This document shows, piece by piece, positions 28,398 through 34,836 of a DNA stretch of 56,256 nt. This DNA comes from an uncultured Kiritimatiellota bacterium (lineage in GTDB: Bacteria; Verrucomicrobiota; Kiritimatiellia; RFP12; DVOR01): contig CALXOF010000014.1 of assembly GCA_944389945.1 (NCBI GenBank), positions 1-56,256 on the forward strand, given 5' to 3'. Position numbers and translations under genes: made by a program. Numbering within the stretch: position 1 is the first letter of the stretch; every line of letters starts with the position of its first letter. The notes beneath the pieces are model-generated. The model ran no database searches and was not told the DNA's origin. It saw nothing but the letters and a program-made list of their open reading frames with translations.

Positions 28398-29969
28398 TTA
28401 GGCGAGGGCCTCGACCACGGCGTCATCAAGCGCGTGATTCTCGGACTTGAAGTTGAGGCCAATGAGGTAAATAGGCTTGCCCAAGGCCTTGTAAGGCTCG
28501 GCGTAACCGCGCCCCTTGATTTGCGCGATGGCCTCGGCGGCGGTCTTGTCGACCTTGAACTCGAAGATGTAGACGTTGCGCTGGCTCTCGACCACCAAAT
28601 CGGCACGGCCTTGGGCCTGCGTGTCCTCGGCAATCACGCGGAGGGCGGGGTGCGAGGCCAGCAGGGCATAGAGCGGACGCAGGTAACTGGATTCGTGCAC
28701 GTGTGCCTCAGTGGAGCCGTAGGTCAAGTGCGCGTAGAGCGCCTTGAGCTTGGCGAAGAAACCTTGAAAGTCGCATTTGCCAAGAAGCGCACAGAGCGAG
28801 CCGTGGTAGTCGACCGCGAAGTCCTTGGTGGCATACTGCGCCAAGAGCGAGGCGAGGCCGCGGCGAACCTCCTCGTTGGGCACGCCGAGGGTGAAGCCCC
28901 ACTCGGAGTAGTCCTTGATGGTGAGATAACCGCTTTGATAGAGGATGGAGACCGGCAAGATGGCCTCCAGGCGGCAGATGTCGAGCGCCTCTTCAGAGAT
29001 GTTCTCCACGTTGTCGTAATCCATCTCCGTCAGCTCGTGGTCGGACAGATAGTTGATTAACACAGAAGGGGTGCCGGTCTTTGTCCACGTGGGTGCAAAG
29101 GTCGGTTCCTTCGGGCCGATGGTCTTGGCGACCGAGACGGGATTGTAGACCCGCACACTACTGTTCTTGGCGAATCGATAACCGTTGTACCACCGGCGGA
29201 GTTCGGCACGGTAGTCCTCATAGGAGAGACCCATCACCTGGGCATGCTCACGCATATCCTCGTCAAAGTTGGCCTCCAGCTCCTCCTCCGTGTAGCCCAG
29301 CAACGTGGCGTAGCGCGACTCCATCGTTAGGTCGTTGAGGTTGTTGAGCGCGGAGAAGACGGAGAGCTGCGTGAAGCGCGTCACGCCCGTCATCATCATG
29401 AAACGGATGTACGAGGCGTTATTCTTGATCTCACCGTAGAAAGAGGAGAGTGTCGCGCGGATGGCCGTGGCCTTTGCGGGATCGTTAAGCGCGGCGCTGA
29501 CCGGTGCGTCATACTCGTCGATTAAGACGACCACGGGCTTGCCCCGCTCTCGGGCGAGGAAACGAATGGCATCGGAGAAGTTGGTGTCCGGGGTGACTGC
29601 GGGGTTGTAGGTGCCTCCTGCGGCTTCAATAGTCCGAGAGACACGCTCCACAAACTGTTGCGTGAAGAGCGCGAGCGTATCCACCTTCATCGTGGCGAAA
29701 TTGAAGTGCAGGATGGGATATTCAGCCCAGTCGTAGTCTAGCTTGTCGATGGCGAGACCCTTGAAAAGCTCGCGCTTGCCGCGGAAGATGCACTCCAGTG
29801 TCGAGAGCATGAGCGACTTGCCAAAACGCCGCGGACGGGAGATAAAGTAGAAGGCATCGCCATCCCGTGTGACAAGGGGATAGAGCAAGTCCGTCTTGTC
29901 CACATAGCGATAGCCCTTCTCCCGCATAATGCGGAAGTCATAGACACTCTGTGCAATCATCAGACCCAT
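28398..29969 (-). CDS. AAA-ATPase-like / PD-(D/E)XK nuclease family protein, paralogue 3 (523 aa)
   Basis: The ATG at 29969 has AAGGAG six bases upstream. The AAA-like part shows DFRIMREKGYRYVDKT, SRPRRFGKSLMLSTLECIF, GKPVVVLIDEYDAP and RFMMMTGVTRFTQLSVF. The C-terminal nuclease-like domain has GRADLVVE then VYIFEFKVDKT (D...ExK) and QIKGRGYAEPYKALGKPIYL. It is the most diverged of the three copies overall, yet its middle segment (FTQQFVERV ... AGGTYNPAVTPDTNFSDAI) is what paralogue 1 carries. It is transcribed alone, and its stop touches repeat array 3. The family has no settled function; DNA processing or a role in element maintenance are guesses. Confidence 0.9.
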   Translation of the reverse strand: MGLMIAQSVYDFRIMREKGYRYVDKTDLLYPLVTRDGDAFYFISRPRRFGKSLMLSTLECIFRGKRELFKGLAIDKLDYDWAEYPILHFNFATMKVDTLALFTQQFVERVSRTIEAAGGTYNPAVTPDTNFSDAIRFLARERGKPVVVLIDEYDAPVSAALNDPAKATAIRATLSSFYGEIKNNASYIRFMMMTGVTRFTQLSVFSALNNLNDLTMESRYATLLGYTEEELEANFDEDMREHAQVMGLSYEDYRAELRRWYNGYRFAKNSSVRVYNPVSVAKTIGPKEPTFAPTWTKTGTPSVLINYLSDHELTEMDYDNVENISEEALDICRLEAILPVSILYQSGYLTIKDYSEWGFTLGVPNEEVRRGLASLLAQYATKDFAVDYHGSLCALLGKCDFQGFFAKLKALYAHLTYGSTEAHVHESSYLRPLYALLASHPALRVIAEDTQAQGRADLVVESQRNVYIFEFKVDKTAAEAIAQIKGRGYAEPYKALGKPIYLIGLNFKSENHALDDAVVEALA

Positions 29970-29989
29970 GGCGCGCTCCTTATGCCGTC

Positions 29990-29998
29990 AGTATAGCA
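29990..29998 (-). promoter_or_regulatory. Extended -10 promoter of paralogue 3
   Basis: The minus strand reads TTATGCTATACT about 20 bp before the ATG, as for paralogue 1. No -35 hexamer is seen. Confidence 0.6.
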
Positions 29999-30009
29999 TA
30001 ACGGAAGCT

Positions 30010-30239
30010 AGCACGCCCCTGAGCGTAGAGAACGCCCCAATAGTGTCCGGGGGAAGTTGGGATTGCAAAGACACAAGGGTAGACGCGAACCGCTTCGGGT
30101 TCCATCGGCCGCTCTGCGGCTCCGCCGCTGACCACACCCATCGCCCTCCGTTTCCACCCGTCGCCCCGCGGGGGTGTTCCGTTTCCGTTCCCCGGAGGCG
30201 GCATCGACGCCCCGACCAATCAGCTAATCAGCCGGATTA
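30010..30239 (+). repeat. Gap with dispersed repeats before ribH
   Basis: It includes CCCCTGAGCGTAGAGAACGC near 30016. A module GAACCGCTTCGGGTTCCATC with CGGCCGCTCTGCGGCTCCGC following (30088-30165) recurs inverted at 56165-56256. CCGTCGCCCCGCGGGGGTG and AATCAGCTAATCAGC (30216-30232) complete it. No gene is supported. Confidence 0.6.
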
Positions 30240-30248
30240 TGCTAAAAT
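30240..30248 (+). promoter_or_regulatory. Extended -10 promoter of the ribH operon
   Basis: ATTATGCTAAAAT has TGC before TAAAAT, as in the paralogue promoters; no good -35 is visible. Confidence 0.5.
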
Positions 30249-30270
30249 AAGGGGCGAAAGGATTGTTGAG

Positions 30271-30732
30271 ATGACCGAGATTTGCGGAACGTTGAAGGGC
30301 GATGGGTTGCGGCTGGCCTTTGTGGTGAGCCGGTTCAATTCCATCTTCACGGAGCAGCTGTTGCAGGGCGCGCGCGACGCGGCCCGGCGTCATGGCGTGG
30401 CTGATGAGGCCATCACCGTGGTGCGCGTGCCGGGCGCGAACGAGATTCCCCTGGCGGCGGCAAAGCTGGCCAAGCGCGGCGGCGTGGACGCCATCGTGGC
30501 CCTGGGCGCGGTAATCGACGGCGCGACCGACCACGCGATGCTCATCAACACCTCCGTGGCGCGCGCCCTCTGCCAGATCGGTCTGGAGGCGGGCATCCCC
30601 GTGCTCAACGGCATCGTCTGCGCGCATAACCTCGACCAAGCCATCGAGCGCTCCGGGTCGAAGGCCGGCAACAAGGGCTTCGACACCGTCTGCGCGGCAA
30701 TCGAGGCCGCGAACGTCCTGCGCCAGCTCTGA
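30271..30732 (+). CDS. ribH: 6,7-dimethyl-8-ribityllumazine synthase (153 aa)
   Basis: Condenses 5-amino-6-ribitylaminouracil with 3,4-dihydroxy-2-butanone 4-phosphate, the penultimate step of riboflavin synthesis. The length is typical. Landmarks are FVVSRFNSIFTEQLLQGARD at the N-terminus, VRVPGANEIPLAA, GAVIDGATDHAMLIN with the expected His, PVLNGIVC and SGSKAGNKGFD near the C-terminus. The usual GAVIRG is GAVIDG here. AAGGA lies about nine bases before the ATG at 30271. It is the first gene of the ribH-nusB-pyrD-NERD operon. No FMN riboswitch is seen. Confidence 0.95.
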   Translation: MTEICGTLKGDGLRLAFVVSRFNSIFTEQLLQGARDAARRHGVADEAITVVRVPGANEIPLAAAKLAKRGGVDAIVALGAVIDGATDHAMLINTSVARALCQIGLEAGIPVLNGIVCAHNLDQAIERSGSKAGNKGFDTVCAAIEAANVLRQL

Positions 30733-30744
30733 GGAGACCCCGCC

Positions 30745-31347
30745 ATGTTTGACGACGAGACGCCCACCCCGGCCCCCGAAACCCCCGAGGCCGCGGAGTC
30801 CCCCACCCTACAGGAAATCGAGGTCATCGACCAGGAAGACACCCCCGTGACCTTCCCGGCGCGCAACCGCCGCCAGGGCCGCGCCTGGGCGCTACAGATG
30901 ATCGTCCAGGCCGACCTCAATCCCTTTGTGGACGTGGGCATGATTCTCTCCCACTTCTGGGAGCAGCAGTGGAGCTACGAGCAGGAAAAGGCCCACCGCG
31001 ACGACACCGAGCCCGGCAAGCCGCCGAAGCGCGAGCCCTACCCCGAGGAGCGCCTGGCCACCCACCAGCTGAAGCAGTTTACCGAAGACCTCGTCCGCGG
31101 CACCCTCGCCCGCCGCGAGGCCATCGACGCCGCCATCGCGCGCCTCTGCGACAACTGGAGCCTCGACCGTCTGGGCGTCATCGAGCGTAGCCTCCTGCGC
31201 CTGGCCTTCTATGAGATGGATTGGTTCGGCACGCCCGCGCCCGTCGTCATCAACGAGGCCGTGGATCTGGCCAAGTTTTTCGCGAACGAGGAGTCCGGCG
31301 CCTTCGTGAACGGCGTCCTGGATCGTCACGCGCACGAGCGCGCCTAA
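30745..31347 (+). CDS. nusB: Transcription antitermination factor NusB (200 aa)
   Basis: NusB binds boxA RNA with NusE (S10) in rRNA antitermination. The C-terminal half is unmistakable: IERSLLRLAFYEMD, PAPVVINEAVDLAKFF and ESGAFVNGVLDRH. It is longer than the usual 130-160 residues: about 40 acidic, Pro-rich residues precede RNRRQGRAWALQMI, and a charged insertion (QEKAHRDDTEPGKPPKREPY) interrupts the first helical half. The start is 12 bp after ribH, with GAGGAG before it. The ribH-nusB pairing is common in bacteria. A boxA-like site occurs at 7413. Confidence 0.94.
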   Translation: MFDDETPTPAPETPEAAESPTLQEIEVIDQEDTPVTFPARNRRQGRAWALQMIVQADLNPFVDVGMILSHFWEQQWSYEQEKAHRDDTEPGKPPKREPYPEERLATHQLKQFTEDLVRGTLARREAIDAAIARLCDNWSLDRLGVIERSLLRLAFYEMDWFGTPAPVVINEAVDLAKFFANEESGAFVNGVLDRHAHERA

Positions 31348-31362
31348 GAAAGGAAGAGGGCG

Positions 31363-32274
31363 ATGGCGAAGTTGGCGGTGAATCTGGGCGGGGTGGCCAT
31401 GAAGAACCCCGTGACCACGGCAAGCGGCACCTTTGGCTACGGCCAGGAATATGACCAGCTCTTCGACGTCTCGCGCTTGGGCGCGGTGACAGTGAAGGGC
31501 ATCCGCGCCTGCCCCTGGCCGGGCAACCCCCTGCCGCGCCACGCAGAGGTCCCCGGCGGCCTGCTCAACGCCATCGGCCTGCAAGGTCCCGGCGTAGAAG
31601 CCTTCATCCGCGATGACATGCCCTTCCTGGTCGAGCGCGGCGTCCCGGCCATCGTCAACATCTGGGGCACCAGCGCCGAGGAATACGCCGAGGTCGCCGC
31701 CGCCCTCGACGGCCAACCCGGCGTCTCCATGCTCGAAATCAACGTCTCCTGCCCCAACGTCAAGGAGGGCGGCGCGAGCTTCGGCACCCGCGTGGAGACC
31801 TTCACGGAAGTGGTGCGTCGCGTCCGCGCCGCCACCTCCCTGCCCATCATGCCCAAGCTCGCGCCGAACGTCCCCGACGTCCGCCCCTTCGTCCGCGCGG
31901 CGCAAGAGGCCGGCGCCAACGCCGTGAGCCTCATCAACACCCTCCCCGGCATGGCCGTGGACCTCGAGACGCGCCGGCCCATCCTCGCGAACCGCACCGG
32001 CGGCCTCTCCGGCCCCGGCATCCATCCCATCGCCCTCAAGCACGTGTGGGAGGCCGCGCAGGTGGCCGAGGTCCCCATCCTCGCCATGGGCGGCGTGATG
32101 ACCGCGAAGGACGCGCTGGACTTCATCTTGGTGGGCGCCACGGCCGTGGCCGTTGGCACCGCCACCTTCCTCGACCCCATGGCCCCCATCCGCGTGCTCG
32201 AGGGCATCGACCGCTGGCTGGATGACCACGGCATCGCCGACATCAACGACTTCCGGGGCACGCTCCAGCTCTGA
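31363..32274 (+). CDS. pyrD: Dihydroorotate dehydrogenase, class 1B type (303 aa)
   Basis: Oxidises dihydroorotate to orotate in pyrimidine synthesis, with FMN. NPVTTASGTFGYGQEYDQLF near the N-terminus, GLLNAIGLQGPGVEAF and LEINVSCPNVKEGG, with the catalytic Cys of class 1 enzymes, are seen. RTGGLSGPGIHPIALKHVWE and LAMGGVMTAKDALDFILVGA form the phosphate/FMN site. The catalytic Cys, with the fold, favours class 1B, which usually works with the PyrK electron-transfer subunit; no pyrK is adjacent. It starts 15 bp after nusB with AAGGAAGAGG upstream. Its stop overlaps the next start by one base. Confidence 0.94.
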   Translation: MAKLAVNLGGVAMKNPVTTASGTFGYGQEYDQLFDVSRLGAVTVKGIRACPWPGNPLPRHAEVPGGLLNAIGLQGPGVEAFIRDDMPFLVERGVPAIVNIWGTSAEEYAEVAAALDGQPGVSMLEINVSCPNVKEGGASFGTRVETFTEVVRRVRAATSLPIMPKLAPNVPDVRPFVRAAQEAGANAVSLINTLPGMAVDLETRRPILANRTGGLSGPGIHPIALKHVWEAAQVAEVPILAMGGVMTAKDALDFILVGATAVAVGTATFLDPMAPIRVLEGIDRWLDDHGIADINDFRGTLQL

Positions 32275-33863
32275 TGGCCCGCACCTTCCCAGACGACCTC
32301 CCCGCGGCGCCCGCCAGCGAACGGGTCGTCTTCGCGGCGCTCAAGGCGCGTCTGCCCGACCCCTGGCAGGTGTGGCACGGCGTGGCCTACTCCGCGGCGC
32401 AGACCGGCGCAGAGGGCGAGATGGACTTTGTGGTCGCGCATCCCGAGCGCGGCCTTGTGGTCATCGAGGTCAAGGGCGGCCAGCTGACCTGCCGCGGTGG
32501 CCGGTGGTTCCAAGACGGCCGCCGCCTGCGCGAGGCCCCCGCCGCCCAGGCCACCCGCGAGGCCCACGCCCTGGTGCGCGCCTGGGAGGCCCGCTTCAAC
32601 GCGCCCCCGCCCTTCCCCGTGGCCCACGCCGTCTGGTTCCCCGGCGTCAAACCCTTCGTGCCCGAGCCGCTCGACCTCGCGGGTATCACGCTCTATGCCG
32701 ATGATTTGCGCGACCCCGAGTCCGCCTTGGTGCGTCTGCTGGCCGCCGAGGGCCACGCCGTCAAGGCCCCTGTCGACTTCGCGGCGCTGGAGGCGCTCCT
32801 CTCCCCCACCGTCGAGGTGCACCGCGATTGGGTCCTGCGCCGCGACCTGCAGGACGCCTCCATCGCGCGGCTGACCGAGGAGCAGGCCCGAGCCTTCGAC
32901 GCCTTCGCCGAGTTCCGCCGCTTCCGCGTGCGCGGGTGCGCCGGCAGCGGCAAGACCCTCCTGGCCCTCCGCCAGGCGCGCGTCTGGGCCGCCCAAGGCA
33001 AACGCGTCCTCCTCCTCCTCTGCTTCAACCTCCTCCTCGCCGAGCGCCTCCGCGAACTGGTGCGAGACGTCGCGAACATCCGCGCCGTGGCCGTCAACGA
33101 CCTCTTCTGCGAACTCTTGGGCCGCGAGGACGACAAGTCCGAGGACTTCTGGACCAACCTTGCGCGCGACGCGCCCGTCCCGGCCCGGGAGCTCGGCGCC
33201 CGCCGCGCCTTCGACGCCGTCATTGTGGACGAAGGCCAGGACTTCTCGCCCGCGCACTGGGCCGCCGTCTGCGCCCTTGTGCCGGAAGACGCCAACTTCC
33301 TCATCTTCTACGACCCCGCGCAGAACATCTTCGCGCGCGACCCCACGGCCATGCCCCTCTTCGGCGGCCCCGATGCCGTGCTGACCACCAACTGCCGCAA
33401 CACCCGCGGGGTCTTCGCCACCCTCCGCCCCTACGCGCCGGACGGCGTGCGCCCCTTCCCCAACGCGCCTGCGGGCGACGCCACGGAAATCTATCGCGCC
33501 GACAATCAAATCGCGCTCCGCGCCCGACTCCGCGCCCTGCTCGACCGGCTGATCCACCGCGAGGGCGTGCCTGCGGAGGACATCCTCTTAATCGGTGCCC
33601 GCGCCCTGCCAAACATGGCGTTGCTGGATATCTTGAAGACCTATCCCGGCCTCCGCTACTACACCTACCGCAAGTTCAAAGGCCTCGAGGCGCCCATCCT
33701 CATCCTCCTGGACGTGCGCGAAGGCGACCCCATGTGGGACCGCTCCGCACGCTACACCGCCATCTCCCGCGCCGTCCATCGCCTCTTCATCCTCGAACTT
33801 CCCCCGCAAACCCGCATGAGCACAAAGAAGCCCTCTGCGACAGAGACCTTCTTTGTGGGATGA
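32274..33863 (+). CDS. NERD nuclease-like / UvrD-type superfamily I ATPase (529 aa)
   Basis: A two-part DNA-processing protein. The N-terminal NERD domain has GEMDFVVAHPERGLVVIEVK, where D and E-x-K form the nuclease triad. The second part is a helicase-like ATPase: Walker A CAGSGKTLLALRQARVWAA (about 222), Walker B VIVDEGQDFS (about 317), and a C-terminal YRKFKGLEAPILILLD and YTAISRAVHRLFIL reminiscent of UvrD motifs V-VI. At 529 residues it is compact, with short 1B/2B regions, so translocation rather than full helicase activity is possible. Similar proteins occur in defence and repair contexts. The ATG overlaps the pyrD stop. The last codons include an inverted repeat (33822-33858). Confidence 0.88.
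   Translation: MARTFPDDLPAAPASERVVFAALKARLPDPWQVWHGVAYSAAQTGAEGEMDFVVAHPERGLVVIEVKGGQLTCRGGRWFQDGRRLREAPAAQATREAHALVRAWEARFNAPPPFPVAHAVWFPGVKPFVPEPLDLAGITLYADDLRDPESALVRLLAAEGHAVKAPVDFAALEALLSPTVEVHRDWVLRRDLQDASIARLTEEQARAFDAFAEFRRFRVRGCAGSGKTLLALRQARVWAAQGKRVLLLLCFNLLLAERLRELVRDVANIRAVAVNDLFCELLGREDDKSEDFWTNLARDAPVPARELGARRAFDAVIVDEGQDFSPAHWAAVCALVPEDANFLIFYDPAQNIFARDPTAMPLFGGPDAVLTTNCRNTRGVFATLRPYAPDGVRPFPNAPAGDATEIYRADNQIALRARLRALLDRLIHREGVPAEDILLIGARALPNMALLDILKTYPGLRYYTYRKFKGLEAPILILLDVREGDPMWDRSARYTAISRAVHRLFILELPPQTRMSTKKPSATETFFVG
33822..33858 (+). terminator. Hairpin at the end of the ribH operon
   Basis: CACAAAGAAG pairs perfectly with CTTCTTTGTG, with an inner CTCTG/CAGAG stem. 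It overlaps the final codons of the NERD gene and has no clean U tract afterwards, so terminator function is tentative. Confidence 0.5.
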
Positions 33864-33866
33864 TTG

Positions 33867-33942
33867 GAAGCTTGGAAGTTTAGAGGCTTGGAGGAGCCCC
33901 GGAGGTTGGAGCCCGGGCCGCCGCCTTTGGCGGCGATGATGT
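33867..33942 (-). repeat. GGCGGC...CCTCCAAGC dispersed module, inverted copy
   Basis: TTGGAAGCTTGGAAGTTTAG octamers lead into GGAGCCCCGGAGGTTGGAGC and the hairpin GCCGCCTTTGGCGGC. It is the reverse complement of 34335-34413, so the pair bounds about 400 bp as an inverted repeat. Confidence 0.75.
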
Positions 33943-33995
33943 CGGCTGATTGGCAGCGCCCTTTAAGGCTGATTTGCTGAATTGGCTGATTGGTG
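33943..33995 (+). repeat. CTGATTGG-type run
   Basis: CTGATTGG, CTGATTTG and CTGAATTGGCTGATTGG match the octamer family at 6875-6907. Confidence 0.5.
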
Positions 33996-34024
33996 TTCTT
34001 GGAGGGGCTCCGCCCCACGTCCCC

Positions 34025-34092
34025 GCTGTTCTCCGTCGCCCGCTTGCGGGCGCTCCTGTATCTCTTGTATCTCCTGCATCTCCTGTTGGTCG
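34025..34092 (-). repeat. Inverted GACGG-hairpin and nonamer run
   Basis: Read on the minus strand, CAGGAGATG/CAGGAGATA/CAAGAGATA nonamers run into CAGGAGCGCCCGCAAGCGGG and CGACGG, then GAGAACAG. The same order as at 10836-10884 is used with different hairpin arms. Confidence 0.65.
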
Positions 34093-34121
34093 TCTTGGGG
34101 CGTCCTTTTGGCACATCGCGG

Positions 34122-34157
34122 TAGGACCTATAGGACATATAGGACAACTAGGACGGC
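34122..34157 (+). repeat. Nonamer tandem repeat TAGGACNTA x4
   Basis: TAGGACCTA, TAGGACATA, TAGGACAAC and TAGGACGGC follow one another in 9-bp steps. Confidence 0.8.
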
Positions 34158-34182
34158 GGCTGACGCCGCTCTACACAACGCC

Positions 34183-34282
34183 TCACCGTCGCCCCGCAGG
34201 GGCGTTCTGTTCTCCGTAGCCGTGGAAGGTTTGGCGCTTCGCGCCTGCACGCTCTGTTCTCCGTTCTCTGGGGCGGCAACGC
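34183..34282 (-). repeat. Hairpin-GAGAAC-hairpin element, inverted copy
   Basis: On the minus strand it reads hairpin GGGGCGGCGTTGCCGCCCC, GAGAACGGAGAACAGAG, GCGTGCAGGCGCGAAGCGCC, AAACCTTCCACGGC, GGAGAACAGAACG and the hairpin CGCCCCTGCGGGGCGACGG. It is the most complete copy. Confidence 0.78.
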
Positions 34283-34334
34283 CGCCCCTTGGTTCTTCGT
34301 GTTCTTTGTGATAGCCGCGCAGCGTTCGGCCTCA

Positions 34335-34413
34335 TCGCCGCCAAAGGCGGCAGCCCGGGCTTCAACCTCTGTGGCTCCTCCAAGCCTCCAAGCCTCTAAA
34401 CTTCTAAGCTTCC
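34335..34413 (+). repeat. GGCGGC...CCTCCAAGC dispersed module, copy 2
   Basis: The hairpin GCCGCCAAAGGCGGC is followed by AGCCCGGGCTTCAACCTCTG, GCTCCTCC and the AAGCCTCC/AAACTTCT octamer run. Confidence 0.75.
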
Positions 34414-34424
34414 AGTAGAGCGTC

Positions 34425-34545
34425 CTGCCGGCGGTAGCCGGCCCAAAATCTGCCAAAATCTGCGAAATCTGCGGTTCCCATTCTGGCAGTCAGCCGGCGG
34501 CAGCCGGCCCCTAATCGGCTCCAATCGGCGAAATCGGCGGTTTCT
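34425..34545 (+). repeat. AAATCTGCG and AATCGGCG decamer runs
   Basis: AAAATCTGCC, AAAATCTGCG and AAATCTGCGG run together, followed by a related set built on AATCGGC. GCCGGCGGTAGCCGGC-type hairpins precede each run. A shorter AAATCTGCGGTTCCC lies near 10890. Confidence 0.6.
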
Positions 34546-34596
34546 TTGCTCTATTTTCAAGCACTTAATCAGACTTCCGCACCCCTCTCCGAGAAA

Positions 34597-34722
34597 CCTT
34601 TAAGTACCCTTTCTGAGACCCTATAGTGGTCCGAGGTCAACCACTATAGTGGTCGGGGTCGAGACCCTATAGTGGTCCGACCCGAAACCCTTAAGGGTCC
34701 GGGAAGGGCCCTTTTAGGGGAG
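34597..34722 (+). repeat. 23-bp-period CTATAG palindrome array, copy 4
   Basis: Cores start at 34621, 34644, 34667 and 34690, 23 bp apart, with degenerate flanking units near 34598 and 34712. It is the same as copy 2 across about 85 bp. It lies just beyond the terminator of the giant gene. Confidence 0.88.
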
Positions 34723-34742
34723 GGTCAGCCACCCTCCGCTTT

Positions 34743-34779
34743 ATAAAAAAGGGGCGGCAGGCATGATACCTGCCGCCCC
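34743..34779 (-). terminator. Terminator of the giant surface-protein gene
   Basis: The minus strand has an 11-bp perfect stem, GGGGCGGCAGG / CCTGCCGCCCC, followed by TTTTTTATAA. It lies about 60 bp after the stop codon. Confidence 0.93.
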
Positions 34780-34836
34780 ATTTGTTGCCCCGCAGGGGCG
34801 TTGCCAAGCGTCCTCTTTGTTGAGGCGTGACGCGCC

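Noticed and set aside
33867..34836. Short open frames in the gap before the giant gene
   Set aside because: They follow repeat modules, differ between copies and show no initiation signals or conserved domains.
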